Shown: positions 21,451 to 34,750, numbered from the stretch's first letter. The stretch is 64,000 nucleotides of DNA from Chondrosia reniformis (GCA_947172415.1 OX359192.1:5520501-5584500); one strand, 5' to 3'. Translations and numbers: made by a program. The notes: generated from the sequence alone by a model not told the origin.

Positions 21451-24400
21451 AGAACAAGCCCGACCCTGGCGGACCACAAACTCCCACCAATGAGAATCAT
21501 CATGTGCACACAACGCAGCTTGAGAGCACTGTACACAGACTTTTAGCTCATTGGGATCGGCCAGGCGCTTTAGAGTAGGGACCCATCAGTTTACTGAACT
21601 ATAAGAAAAGAATTGAGAATACATGATATACAATGAAATACTGCATTGATGCATGGATACGAAAACTGAATACAAATTAAAATGCAAATGCTCCAAACCA
21701 ACCTGAAGCTGCAGCCTACAACAGGGGTTCCTGACCGACTACGTAGTGGCACTGGACCCACGCTCCTCCAGGTACGGGTCGTATAGTGAGAATCCGCACA
21801 CTAGCAGGATTAATAGTGAGATACATCTCCAGGCACTAACCCATAGGTAGAGAGACCACCCCACTATACGAACACCGATGACCCTTTGTCGCATGGTACC
21901 ATGGTCGTGCTCCTACCACGGTTTTCGCATCGATCCACACCAAAGTAGACCTCCAGAGTTGATAGCCCGGAGGCCAAAGACTGAAAATTTCCTTGCCTAT
22001 TTATAAGAAATTGTCGGCGGGAAACATCGTGAACTTGGCGGAAACCAAAATTTTGCTTATTGTTTTCGAGGTCATGTTCAAGCACAATAGACAACATGCA
22101 GAACATAACCCGGCCTATTCAGCAAGTTGTTATTGTTATTGAGTTTCGACTAGAAATCAATCATGGCTATCCAGCGAAGCAAATCATAAAATGTGTGACC
22201 CCATGAATAGAAGTGCTTAATTAATAAACACGTTCTGATTATTTTAGCATTTTATTTCACAAGCTCTCTTGCAAGCGCATGAATGGACATATCAATATGC
22301 ATGTTCAATCGGCATGTTTCATGTACAACACACGTACGCGTCACAAGGATATTTGTTCTATTGTTCAATCGATTTGTGAATCCAAGATGGCCGTTACTCA
22401 ATTGCATAATTGCCTAGCTAACTTTGGCGTTGTCCATGCCTAAACTACACGTACTCATTGGTAGGTCATCTGTTTAGAGAATCAGACAAACTATATAGCT
22501 ACTTTAAATGAAGGCTATAATGTTTTAAATTATGTATACGCATTAACCAGCATTTTACTTGTGAGATTCAAAATGTAATTTGTACTTCAAGTTATTGGCT
22601 TAACCCCCATTCAGGCGGGAAAAGATACTGAAAGAAAGTGTTGGATCAAGGGAAAATTTGCATGGAACTTACAATGAGTATAACACCTGTAAAAGTCCTG
22701 GAATACTGACATTATTTCGGACGACAAGTTTGACTGGCTATAGAAAGTGACAAATAAATGGATAAGATGATAGGGATACTACATCCACAGCTCTGTGAGG
22801 TTTTGGTACGTACTTAGGAATCATGCATAAGACAACTTCAATAGTTACATGGGAAATATTCATGCTCTTCATTTGTAAAGTTTAAATTAAGACATTGTAC
22901 TATTAGCTAAGTTTATTTTCTAATTGTTCAGTTGCAGCCTGTATGGATTGCAGCTGTTGCTATGGTAATCTTGTTATTTAGAATTTAGATGTAGCCATGG
23001 TAATTTATACTTTCCTCAAGTCTGACTAGAATGATAAGAATTGTTCTTATACAGTAGTTGTCAATACCACTTCAGACCACTAATAAGTACACTTTCAGTA
23101 AGTTTATTCCAAGTTTCATGCTACTATGAGTTTCATTTTTTGTTTCTATAACCCTTAGCTAAAAATTTTTTTGGTTTTTATGTCTTAAAGTAATGAAGGA
23201 AGGTAATGTTAGGTTAACCAAAGGAATCCCAAACTTGTGTTTCATACAGTTTGGCTTTAGTCCATAGCTCTCAGCTAATGTTCTCCAGCCAAACTATAAA
23301 TGCGGCAGTGCTCAGCTGGAGAGCTCCTTGGCCATGGACAATAGGTCAGCAATTAGTTTAAAGTGTCTCTATATGAGGTATCTGGCTGTCCTTTTAGTTT
23401 GTATTCTTTGTGTGATAATCATTTCAGATTATTTGTGATTGACTATATATTATTTAGAGAACTTTGTTGGAATGTTCTAGTCCAAATTATTGTTATGAAC
23501 AGTTATGGGGAATAACAAAGAACAATGGCAGGTCTAGTTCAAAGCAACTCAGTAACTGTCAGGGAATGATGTTTGTTACAATAACCACAAAAACGTTTCA
23601 GAATAGAAGCAAAGTAATTTGCACTGCAAGTCATTCAATCCCCTATACAAACATGTGAAAACCACAGATACAAACAAAAGAAGAGTTGGAGATGGTGATT
23701 ATAAAAAAAGTGCTATATGTTGGATTTTATGCAAATGGAACTGGAGAGACCAACCAGTAATGAACTAACAAATCCATTTTGGACAATACATTTAATTTAC
23801 TGTACCTTATAATTAATGGTGACATGTTGAAAACTTGAAAGAGACGTTGTGTAAATGTTATTCACTGTGTTGCACCGCCTATAGCTACTAGTACATCTTG
23901 TTAGAAACCATACACCAAAATAACATCCCAACGATTGGAAACCTGCAGAAAGAAAGGATATATTCGAACAGCACAACATCATGCAGATACACGGACAAAA
24001 AATGATTGCCATGGTAACGCCGTGGCAAACCACAAAGAACTTTGATGTCTTATTACTAAGCACAACAACGAAAAGTTGTTGGTTATTAAAGAGTAATCCA
24101 TGCACCACATTAACACACTACTCAATTATATGTGTTAAGGAATTCCTACATTGTACTCAAAGTTATATTCAATTTACCATACGATACAATTGACAAACCA
24201 CATTTAATTTTTAGTAAATGTACATCTTAGAAAATGCATGGAATGAAATGTGTGTTAAAACATCTCTTGGTACATCTATAAAAATTAAGTATTGGCTGAA
24301 AATTAAAACCATTTTATATAACTGAATTGAAATCTCCTAACAATTATACATTTTTTCTATTTAATGAATTGAGTTATATATATATAGAATGTATAACATG

Positions 24401-25066
24401 AAAATAACATTTTCCTAAAGAATAGCTGACATCAATACTTAAATAGACTGTTTTCCTATATTCAGCTAATACTTAGGGAAATGGAATTTTGGATAAGGGA
24501 ATTCCAGGAATTCTACCTTTTATCAGTAAGCCTGGGAGTCTTTGAGAGAGACATTGCATATTGTTATATTATGTAATAATAGATGGAATTAGTATTGTGT
24601 CTTCAAAAAATGTTATCTAGAAAACATGGCTGCCCTTTTTGAAGGGATTTTCCATTGCATACCAAGATCACTTATTATACTACAACTACGTAACTATATA
24701 CATAGTATGACAAATTCTAACATACACTTAGTGTGTACTCATGAGCATTGAAAAGTACATTTAGTTTCGTTTTTTATCTATACATGTATAATTACAATCA
24801 AGTACTACACAATGCAAGTTACAAAATGGTGTTGATTATGAATGCATGCAACCAACCATCAGCAATCCTAGCTCTCTCTCAAGGTAAATTAAATCTGCTG
24901 TGGTTATTAGCTGAGACCCCTTTAAGACTGGAACTTTTGTGGATATATGGCATGCAAATGCATCATCTTCAGCCTACGTATACTAAGGTGTGAAAGGTAA
25001 TTGGTAGGCCATGTGTTCTACCTTTTACAATTTGTGAAAACTACTACTCACTATGCAGAAATTAAG

Positions 25067-25125
25067 GATTTCAATGCTTTTTCAAGCCTGCAGCATTTCA
25101 ATGCTTTTTCAAGCCTGCAGCATTG
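25067..25125. repeat. Short tandem duplication
   Basis: Two adjacent copies of a ~30-bp segment with the core TTTCAATGCTTTTTCAAGCC and a shared GCAGCAT end, in intergenic DNA. Confidence 0.7.
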
Positions 25126-26616
25126 TGACTAAAAGTCTTTTTTAGTTATTCCATTGAGATTTTACTATAGGAGTCTCTTTAAATCTGTAACCTGCACCAC
25201 ACATACATATATATGATCATGAGTAAGTAAGTGTACAATAATGTTCTGTCAAATGTTTGGTCAAATATACTAAATTCATGGAGCATGGCTTCTGTAGTTA
25301 CACTATTCATGGTGATTCAATGTTTCCATTTGAAAATATAGCCTTTTGTACTGTTTAGCACTTTTAGACAGCTACAAAAGACACTGCAATCTTTTGAAAT
25401 TACAGCTATCGGTGGTTTCATTAGCACTGTGATTATTCAGGTATATATATCAAAGTAAGCCATGTATGTCGTGTCTAAATTTAGAAATAGGAATATTTAA
25501 CACCGAAAATTATATATATTGTTGATTAGCATATATAACAAGTTGAATTTTCCACTATCAGAGAGTATAATCAAGCCCAGATAACATGACCATATTATAC
25601 TGACCACTTATATATACGTAGCTATATACATAAGTAATACTGGTACTGTATATTATCCCATAGAGAGGTATATGTCATGATCAGTGTCCATGCATTGAAA
25701 ACCAATCAAGATCAAGTTCCATACTTCATAATTAGTACTATATATACGTACGTATATATAGGAGGTAAATTAACCATGTATGTGTGCAATGACACATTAC
25801 TCATAAAATAAAAGGTATAGTCATAGCAAAACACTGTTACAGAGTAATCTAAATACCATATTCCCCAAACTATAAACAAGAATATGAGATTATATTACGT
25901 ATACGTAATAACAATTTCATAGTTATAAGTCCATAGAACCTTGAATATAAGAGGATATGTAAATAGATCGTTTACCTTCTGAATTATCCAATTACTGTAT
26001 ATAGAGGACAGATCTAGATCTAGAGCTATTTCCTTATACCTTCATTCTTCAATGGAGTTTTACTTTAATGATTATTAGTTCTCTGTGACAATTCTATTTC
26101 TATTATACAGAATTTGCCAACTGCAATATACAAACCTAAGATTTTTATAGTTAATTTTTTTGAATGGTTCATCTTTTGACTGCTTGAATGCATATGTAAA
26201 GATGTACATGTAATTGGTTGAAGATTACAGCCATGGATTTGTTATAATAAAGTTTATGCATTGAAGAATCTTAAAAGCACCTCTCAGGTGAAGCTCTTAC
26301 AGTGCATGCCACTCCTATTTAAACTAGACAAGAAAGAGGAACATGAAATACAGAATATGATAACAAGGCATTTTCTAAGTGTATAATACTGTAGTTGGAG
26401 TATGCCAACAGCTGTATAGTCAGTGAAACAACTTGGCCTTGTAGAGTGACATATGTTTTCCACATGAACATAATGAATATCTTGGTTCATATAAAAGAAG
26501 TTCAGACATACAGGGGTCTTCTGCATAGACAAATTTAGTAAAATTATAGCAGTTCTTGAAATAAACAGTGGACTTGTGAATTTTGCAAAAGGTGCATTTT
26601 ATAAGTTAGGTAAAAG

Positions 26617-29481
26617 TCAATTGGATGGCATTCTTGTAACTGGAAATTGTAGTTTTCGATGATCCGCTCCTCGAATGCGCAGTTTGTGCTGAGTGTAGTA
26701 TTTGATGGCTTGAGGGACAGTGGGAAAGGGCTTGCTGAATTCCCCTACAACATAGTCATTGACTTCGGGGTCTAACGATATTTTAACGTGAATATATTGT
26801 AACTGATCTTCTTGTGACGAACACCTTTAAAAAAAAAGAGAAAACTCGTCAAGTGTAAGAAACATCTGACAAAATTAGGGTGGAGATGTAAGCTCAGAAA
26901 TGTAAAACAATCATCTAAAGACTATACATATAAAATACTCAATAAATATCTAATTGATATGCTATAAACAGATTTGGATTACATGCACATTTGGTGCAAA
27001 CAAAAGCCATTAATGGAGTTAGCGTCATAAATAACATCACATTACCTGTATACGTACCTACTTCAAACATCTACACATTATAGTAAACTAGAAGGACAAA
27101 ATACAATTCCCCCCCTTGCTAAATACTCTGAAAGAAACACTGCATATACTGACTTGACTATTGACATTAGCAGCAAACATATATAATACTTTGCTGACAA
27201 AGAGGTTTCAATTCCAGCACCAAAAGAAGAATATAAAGTGCATCAGTGGCACTTATATTTCTATGTGGGTAAACTAATGGTAAACATTAACAGAATAGTT
27301 AGCATAGTTTTGTATATTTAATAAATGTGAAAATGCTAATAGAGAAGGCACGTTTTCAACAAATAGAATCAAGGAATGCATTCACAAGTGTCTAGAAACA
27401 AAACACTGCAAATCAGGGATTAATGAGGTGCTGTGTGAGAGGGCAATGATGAAGGGAGGTGCTGTGTGAGAGGGTACTGATGAAGGGAGGTGCCGTGTGA
27501 GAGGGCAGTGATGAAGGGAGGTGCTGTGTGAGAGGGCAGTGATGAAGGGAGGTGCTGTGTGAGAGGGCAATGATGAAGGGAGGTGCTGTGTGAGAGGGCA
27601 GTGATGAAGGGAGGTGCTGTGTGAGAGGGCAATGATGAAGGGAGGTGCTGTGTGAGAGGGCAGTGATGAAGGGAGGTGCTGTGTGAGAGGGCAGTGATGA
27701 AAGGAGGTATTGTCAAAAGACTTGGTAAGTAAGTTGAGCAAGTCTAGATATACATAATTAAGTTGTAAAGACCACCACCTAATATGGTCATACTTTAGCT
27801 GCTATGATTCACATATAATTACAACTTAAATGGCTCAATAAAGCTCATAATTTAATGTATTAAAATCATTAAACCTCTCAGAGATCTTTTTCAAGGTTCA
27901 CAAGCATGTGGTCAAACAAGGGTTAGGATTGACTTACAGACTATCTTTAGTGTTGTACAAATAGACAATGCTCAATTCATTCCATGCATCTCTCTCCACA
28001 TGGCATGTTGTGTATCCTCTATATCCCTACCAATCCTTTTTGGATTTACCATATTACCATATTTGTTCACACTCATAGTAAACAGTGAAAGCGCTTGTTA
28101 ACAACATCCTTATTGTAGGAACATCAACACATGCATACACACCATTTAACATCTACTATGCAAAAGTGGTTAATTCTCTTGGTTGTCATGACAATAGGTT
28201 GAGCAATGCCACACCTCTCTATTCGCTGGATCAAAACCACATGTACAAATGTAATGTACTTATGTACATGTACTCACTTTAATGACAAGGAAAAACTTGT
28301 TTTCGAGGTTTCACTCTTTCTGACTAGAAAGCTAAACTCGGGCTTACAACTCAAGATATCCTCCGCCTGATTTCTACTGATGGTTCCATGATACCAGCTA
28401 CAGAAATGATATCATGTCATGAGGAAGAAACATCATGCCACAAGGAAGCTCTACAAGAAATTAATAGTCTAATAGAAGCCCATTTTACAAAAGTCAGCCA
28501 TAACCACAAGCTATAGATCCATCAGAAAGGAAACTACATACAGAGTTGGCACAAATTTCTGCAAGCTATACCTGTACAATCAATAAATGCTTTTATAATT
28601 TGACTAGACTACCAACCTGACAATAAAAGAATTTAAGCAAACATATAGCAGGGTGCTTGAATCCATATAAACAGATATCTCTTCCTCTGAAGTATTACAA
28701 TATGTATATTCTAATGCTGCATCCTTCAATAAGGGACACAGTGGTATTATGCCCTGGGATGCACATCTAGTACACTAGACCGCTTGCACTCTGTACGTGA
28801 CCCTACACCTGCCAAGCCCTTTCCTTAAAGAACAGCCTATCTGTGACCAAGCCATAGTATACGTTACAACACGCCTACTTACGGTTGTTCCTCCAATGGT
28901 CGGTTGCTATCAATCTCGTGCATCAGGAGTGGGGCCGACCTGTAGGATCTCGGCGGACCAGACATTGTGGCGCTCCTAAAGCGATTCTCGTTATTTGACT
29001 GACCAGGCATATTGGAAGGACCGGGAGGCGAGGAGTCACGCGGCACCGGTGGCGGGCGCATGGTCGGAGGTTTCTTCCTAGCCCGACTATCCCACGGGTC
29101 TTCGTATTCATCCTCCACTGAACGGGGAGTCTGTATTAGTACACCAGGCGGCGGGTCAGGTAGTCTAGTAAAGGGTACACGAAACTCCCAAGGTTCTTCA
29201 TAATCTGGCCCTGGGTTCTTGGGAACCTCGTTGTCGGGTCCGGAAGGTCCTTCCATTGAGGCAGGAGGATGCGCGCTGCCCTCAGAAAAGTTGTGTACCT
29301 CTGTGGTAGAAGACCTCTTGGTGCTAGCTTCTTTAACCTGCTGCATTGTTTTGTCTGAGATCCTACGATAAGAGTGTCTCCCCACAGAAGTCCTCTGTGG
29401 TAAACCCTTTAGGGCATCTACTGGTTGGCAGTAATCATCGAATATCTCTGACTTCTGGGAGCTTGAGTTTAGTAAAGCCAT
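26617..29481 (-). CDS. SHB-family SH2 adaptor protein
   Basis: Three exons (28883-29481, 28278-28397, 26617-26824) give 927 nt, 308 aa, all in phase. The N-terminal ~200 aa are Pro-rich and disordered, with tyrosine motifs DYEEPWEF and EYEDPWDS that resemble phosphorylation sites in SHB/SHD/SHE/SHF. The C-terminal SH2 domain starts WYHGTISRNQAEDIL, has the phosphotyrosine-binding Arg in SFLVRKSE, then SKTSFSLSLK and IKYYTQHKLRIRGADHRKL, matching the SHB group (WYHGAISR, LVRNSETSKNDFSLSLK). The role would be a scaffold downstream of tyrosine kinases. The middle intron holds a minisatellite. Assignment to the group is good; one-to-one orthology to a vertebrate paralogue is not implied. Confidence 0.88.
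27420..27717. repeat. 31-bp minisatellite, ~9-10 copies (SHB-like intron)
   Basis: Direct repeats of a 31-bp G-rich unit (core GAGGGCAGTGATGAAGGGAG) in the 26825-28277 intron. Unlike the other arrays here it is mid-intron, about 600 bp from either splice site. Confidence 0.95.
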
Positions 29482-29678
29482 TGTTCTTAATAAGGTTGGT
29501 ACTGACCGGGTATTTGACAGAATGCGTTATTCGATACTAATTTAATACAAGGATCGTCAATGGAAACTCGTTACAGTATTGATTTAAATATGGCGGATAT
29601 TCATTGTATATACAAATGAATACAAAAAATAAAGTATTTAATGATACCAGAAAAAAGTCATGTACAATCGGAATTTCA

Positions 29679-31472
29679 CTAAGAAGTCATTTTGGAAAAG
29701 GATTGCAATCCATTACTATGCCATTCTTCACTAGAAACACATGTATCAGGGAAGGTCTTGAGTGATGCCAATACAGTGGCTCCAATGAAGGCAGAGTGAC
29801 TCCTCAACTCTGAAGCACGCACATGAATGGGATACCCAGTAGGAGAGAGCTTCTCAAGCTCTTTCTGAAGCCTCTCCTGAAATCCAGTCAGTAGAGTGGC
29901 AGCTCCTGATAGGTAGATATGACTGGCCATTTGCTTTCTCTCGTCTATGGCACATGCTTGAATGGCGACCCAAACTGAGTCTTGTAGGGTGGGGACGTCC
30001 TTCCCCCACAGGCTGGGGCTAAAAAAGCCCTCTGCAGCCCTGAACAGAGGAGAATCTAAAGCCAATACCTTTTTATGATCGGGCAAGTTGAATCTGTCCA
30101 CGTCTGCTGCTCTGGCAAAGTTTGCTGTCAATTCTGAACAGCTTTCCAAGTCACTCTGAAAATCCTGTGAAACATATCCAATGCTTTCCTTTAGGTATCT
30201 CATAATGTATGTTTCTGTGTCTGAAAAGTATCTTATCCCCTTTTCACTGGACATTCGTGTGAGACTTTCGGTCACAGCATTTCCGCCGAATGGTAGCTTG
30301 ACCACTCCCCCCTCGACCTTGAATCCACTGACAATAGGCACCACAGTTGTCCGATCACCCATATCAACTACTATCCCAGAGGAGGCACCATAGGAGTACA
30401 GAGATAAAACAGCCTGCTCTTGAAGGTGCAACTCACGCACTCCAATTTGGTCAAACATCACCTCTCCTACCATCTGCTTCTCCTCATCTGCAGCAGCCTC
30501 CATTGTCATTATAACTGAGCACAGTGCAGGATCAGCGTTCAGCTCACTGAAAATGTAATTAACCAAGTAGTACAAAAAACTACTTTTAACAACCTTTTTG
30601 TCCATCCTGTTAGAATGCTTCCATGGATACACAAGCTTTAAGGACACCCTGTTCTCGGGTATCACAGCATTTGAACCTACTGACATTACCTCTCCACTTT
30701 CAGGATCACAGGCAAACACAGAGGGAAAGAATAACTGTGGTTTGCTGTTTTCAATGGCATATCCTGCCCTGACTGAACAAGCACCTATGTCAATGATAAC
30801 AGTATGGCAATCCACTGGTGTGACTATCCCTGGTAGCAGGGTAGGGTGGTGAGACTCAAGAGTCAGGGCTCTCTTCCACAGAAGAAATTCTGATTGGTCT
30901 ACACGCAATACCAAAAGTCGACCCTTATCGTCCACAATGGTAACCTGGGTACCATTCTCAGCTGATATGGTGGCTGCTCGTAAGGGCAACACTCCTAATG
31001 GTTTGACATCCTGTTTCATTTCATAGTAAAACAAGGATCCTTCCTTGATCTTAAAGTATCTACGTTTATAACCTTTCATAACGGTCTTTTTGGCTTGCCC
31101 GATTGGGAGTTTATCCAAAAAACCTCTGTATCGACACCTTTCTACTTCATTGACGCCTCTCAATGACTCCACGTCGGCGTACAGTTCCTCTATTACACAA
31201 GACGGATCCCATTCCAGTGAATTGATGGGTTGTGCCAAAATAACATCCAAATCCTCATCTCCCTTGGACGTTCGCTTTGTCTTGGTGGCTTTGATGTAAG
31301 CAGCGCTCTGATTTTTACTCAATGTCAATCCAGTTTGACGAATATCCGCCTCCGATTTAGACACTCGAATGCGTTCAACGAAAGATTTTGATCGAAACTT
31401 GTTTGCACGTTTTGATGTCGAAGTTTTATAATTCTCCATCGAATGATCACTGGATTCCAACCTTTCGGCCAT
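29679..31472 (-). CDS. PH domain fused to actin-like protein
   Basis: A single uninterrupted frame of 597 codons. Residues 1-110 are basic and low-complexity. A pleckstrin-homology domain spans ~114-206 (YRGFLDKLPIG, GYKRRYFKIKEGSLFYYE, FLLWKRAL with the typical C-terminal Trp). An actin fold follows at ~222-597: HTVIIDIGACSVRAGYA (phosphate-1 loop), EQAVLSLYSYGASSGIVVDM (compare actin QAVLSLYASG-TGIVMDSGDG), LSGAATLLTGFQERLQKEL (compare LSGGTTMYPGIADRMQKE) and FIGATVLASLKTF. The nucleotide loops are changed (DSGDG to DMGDR, LSGGT to LSGAA), so ATP binding may be weak or lost. The PH part could tether it to phosphoinositide membranes. I know no standard animal gene with this order, so no symbol is given. 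Intronless. Confidence 0.9.
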   Translation of the reverse strand: MAERLESSDHSMENYKTSTSKRANKFRSKSFVERIRVSKSEADIRQTGLTLSKNQSAAYIKATKTKRTSKGDEDLDVILAQPINSLEWDPSCVIEELYADVESLRGVNEVERCRYRGFLDKLPIGQAKKTVMKGYKRRYFKIKEGSLFYYEMKQDVKPLGVLPLRAATISAENGTQVTIVDDKGRLLVLRVDQSEFLLWKRALTLESHHPTLLPGIVTPVDCHTVIIDIGACSVRAGYAIENSKPQLFFPSVFACDPESGEVMSVGSNAVIPENRVSLKLVYPWKHSNRMDKKVVKSSFLYYLVNYIFSELNADPALCSVIMTMEAAADEEKQMVGEVMFDQIGVRELHLQEQAVLSLYSYGASSGIVVDMGDRTTVVPIVSGFKVEGGVVKLPFGGNAVTESLTRMSSEKGIRYFSDTETYIMRYLKESIGYVSQDFQSDLESCSELTANFARAADVDRFNLPDHKKVLALDSPLFRAAEGFFSPSLWGKDVPTLQDSVWVAIQACAIDERKQMASHIYLSGAATLLTGFQERLQKELEKLSPTGYPIHVRASELRSHSAFIGATVLASLKTFPDTCVSSEEWHSNGLQSFSKMTS

Positions 31473-31553
31473 ATTTGGACCACGCCTAGCTTCATTACGA
31501 AGCCATAGCGAAAAATATTACCGGTTTTGCCTCATTAATCAAACAACACAACA
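31473..31553. promoter_or_regulatory. Probable bidirectional promoter PH-actin / LYSMD
   Basis: 81 bp between divergent start codons. Contains CCGGTTTTGCC but no clear TATA box. Confidence 0.5.
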
Positions 31554-33344
31554 ATGGCCGCTCGAAACTCTAGATCGTTAATCAAATCTGAGAGCCCAGG
31601 CAGTATCACTGTAAAGCCAAAGACAATGACCAGTAAACCATCAAAATATTCACTAGCAGTCGTAGAGGAAATTAAACCGCAACAACAAAACGTAAAGTCT
31701 GGACGAGCTTACATTTTCGGCAAGCGTCAAGTTAAGATGGCTGTGAATCAAGATCAGGACGTATCAGACAGTGAGGAACAAGTACAGCTAAAACCGCGCA
31801 AGCCTCCGAAGGGACGAAGTGAGCGCAAGAAACAATCGATTCAGTACATCGAAGAGACGGTAGAAAAAGGAGACACTTGTCAAAGCTTGGCCATTCGCTA
31901 TGGTTGCACGGTTAGTTGTACATCAGTAGATTTCAAATCTTGGGTATCAATTGCTTTTGTATTTATTATCACCTTATGTTTGCCATTTTCCATGTAATGA
32001 TGTAATACTATCTTAGGCAAACATGCCATTGAACTGGGGACTAGCCCAATCTATGGTATTTTGGGATGGTACATCCTTCCACTTTGAGTGTGTAGCTACC
32101 ATCCCAAAGATAAGTTCCACACAGTTAGAAGGAATCCTTATTCTATTCCAATCTATGGTAGTCAGGTGTGAGATGTGTGTGTCAATTAAGTTTCTATAAC
32201 TAGCTGTGGTTTTTAAATGGCTTGTTTTTACTGTCAACTCTGTGTCTCCACACTTTGCTTGACCTGTATCCATGCATGAGCATACACCTGGAACTTTTCA
32301 GGCTCTATTGGCTTATGTATAGTATGCATGGTTTGAAATGCGATCACTAGGGCAATAAACTGCAGTCCTGCCAACTCTCCCAGATTTTCCATGAGTCTCA
32401 CAAATTTACTACTAATATCACGTTCTCATGGATATTCAAATTCACTGATTTTATGGATCAATTTGAAGCCGACCTGTCAGTCATGTAGATTTTAAGTCAA
32501 TTTCGACCGTTGATCACTAAAATTCACTGTGGATGTCAAGCAAATGTAAAGCCAGGGAAGCGTATCTTCCCTGGGGCTCCATACTGTATCTTGAGGTTTT
32601 CAGAAAGTTCAGGTTGGCAGGCTGGGAAGTATATGTACGAATACACACAGGTGCATACTTTGGAAAGAGAATCCTTGTTGATTTCCAAGCAAAGTGAAAG
32701 TAATCATTGGAATGTGATATAGTTGCTATCAATCATCAACAATCTTATTCACATGAGAGAACTTACGTCTTGAATGGTATTCAGTGGTTGTTAAAAATGT
32801 AGCCATTTGCCTTGTTGGGGTTCTGAGATGAAATGTTCAGTTTATTGATTTGTATGTATTTCTACATATAGTCCAACAGAACTAAAACAGTTTTGGCATT
32901 TTCTTATAGTATGCTAAAGATGTATTAACTTGATGTAGTATATTTGAGACCTGTATACCTTCTAATACACTTTTTAGAGAACAAAATGTCTGCACACCAC
33001 TTAATATCTTGTTACTAGGCTACATGTACACACCTATGTATATACAACTGTTATGATATAATTTCACAAGTGTCAATTTCCTTTGTGACAGTCTGTGAAT
33101 TATCAAGTACATTAATGATGTCACTAAAACTTTTAGTTAAGTTTCAGTTCTTTACCCTTTTAAGGCTTTAGTTATTTCTTCTATTTACAAACTCAAAGTG
33201 TTTTCCTCCATAGATTACCATCAGGAATTTTCAAGCTCTAAATATAGTGATAGCATATGTATTGAATACCCTATTGTCTTCTATTCAAATAAAATTCTTA
33301 CTATCTGTATATGATAACATTCCCCTTCCACCATACATACATAC

Positions 33345-33375
<31 letters not shown>

Positions 33376-34750
33376 GTTTCTTGTTAGCACCTAGATATCG
33401 ACCTCTCTGTAAAATGTCTGGTAGTCCTACAAGAGCTGGTATTTCCTCTACTAGGGAGAAGTCCATTGACTCCTCTGCAGTAGGTCTTCACTAATCCAAA
33501 TATGCTGCACAATTAAGGCATGCTCAGATTAATGAAAATTTCCATATATACAGTGCCAGTTACAAAATGCTATGCTTTACAACAAGCAAAGTAGAAAATA
33601 AAGATGTGTACAGCCAATGTATTAGCAAGCAACACCTCATAAATCGCCAACGAAGCGATTTTCGGTTATATTCAGTTATTTGCAGCCATTAATGCATGCT
33701 TTTCTAAATGCCAAGACTTCAGCTTGGTGTACCCAAACACAGAAGTGTATGGTTAAGTTACTTAAATTTCAGTGTATATGCAACTTCTGTACGATTGGCC
33801 TTATCATATACGTATATATAATCAGTGTCTTGTTTCGATACTTTTTGCAGATGTATTAGTGAACACTGCCATTCCTACTTCTAACATCATTTTTGTAAAT
33901 GTTTTTTTTATTTACTTGCGTATGTAATAAGGTTATGGAAAGTTTTCTTGTATATGTCTACATATGTACGTACTTAACTCAAAATTCTTGTGTGATTAGT
34001 GAACTTAGGCGTCTACTCTTATTCATCTTGTTTTGTTTCTTGTAGGTCTCCGAAATTCGACACCTCAACAATCTATATAATGACTTTGACATATATGCAT
34101 TAAAAACAGTTAAGATTCCATTAAAATGTCATTCGCTGTTAACAGAAAAGGAAGAACTCGAGAAGAGACGAAAATTAGGAAAGGAAAGAGCAGCATTAGA
34201 AGCAGAAGTAGCCTCATCTACAACTCCATCAGATTCTGAACTAACACGTGTCAGTGATCAAATGGTTTTGATGGAATCTGATGATGGCTGCAAGGCTGAC
34301 GAGGACACAGAAGGTGAGGATAGGGAAGAAGGAGACTACAGTCTTCTTGAAGAAGAACAGCATCCACTCCTTGCAAGTGGTTACTTTGATTCTAAGAAGG
34401 CTCCAACAATTAAACCTGCATTCAAATGGAAAAATTCCATGAATGTTGTCCTCCAGAAGCTAGATGAGGATCTCCAGAAAATTAGAGAAAAGAACGATGA
34501 ACAAAGAGCTTCCAAAGCAAATGGCAGCCATCCTCCTGTAGAAATATATATTTCACCTGGTTATCAGACGCCTAAGCAATCCTTTGAAGAAGACCTTCTA
34601 TCTACTAGTATGTTTAGTTCAATTCCAACTAAATACACCATTATTGGAATTATGGTTGGACTTATTTTACTGGTAATTTTTATTGTAGTAGTGAGTACTG
34701 GAATAGCTGCTACAAGTAAAACAACTGATCCTCCAATTAAAAATGATTAA
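31554..34750 (+). CDS. LysM-domain membrane protein (LYSMD3/4-like)
   Basis: Two exons, 31554-31910 and 34046-34750, total 1062 nt (353 aa), in phase. The LysM domain spans the junction: YIEETVEKGDTCQSLAIRYG then VSEIRHLNNLYNDFDIYALK and VKIPL, matching the LYSMD family. After an acidic linker, a single C-terminal membrane segment (YTIIGIMVGLILLVIFIVVV) precedes a short polar tail, as in LYSMD3 and LYSMD4. Vertebrate members are Golgi/plasma-membrane proteins of unclear role. The 2.1-kb intron is one of the largest here. Confidence 0.85.
31911..34045. other. Large LYSMD intron with simple repeats
   Basis: Contains a (GA)n microsatellite at 33347-33374 and a motif (CCAATCTATGGTA) occurring at both 32047 and 32149. 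CCTGCCAAC near 32369 is mirrored by GTTGGCAGG near 32613, perhaps the ends of a decayed DNA transposon. No coding segment was recognised. Confidence 0.45.

Larger units (their letters stand above)
20228..26616. other. 6.4-kb gene-poor interval
   Basis: The longest stretch without a confident gene. It contains the UTP4 3' flank (AATAAA-like ATTAAAA at about 20307), a T/C-rich tract at 20790-20890, a less AT-rich patch at about 21170-22110 with several open minus-strand frames (listed separately), a fragment resembling the dispersed repeat family at 24490-24535, a ~30-bp tandem duplication at about 25067-25125, and AT-rich sequence. No tRNA, rRNA or transposase was recognised. Confidence 0.6.

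Noticed and set aside
23797-24108. 103-residue minus-strand frame
   Set aside because: Cys/Phe-rich low-complexity translation of AT-rich DNA, no homology or splice partners.
27382-27741. Frames of PSHTAPPFI-type repeats
   Set aside because: The 31-bp intronic array has open frames by composition; no gene.
32366-32622. Possible DNA transposon with CCTGCCAAC ends
   Set aside because: Inverted match is only about 9-10 bp and no target duplication was found; too weak to call.
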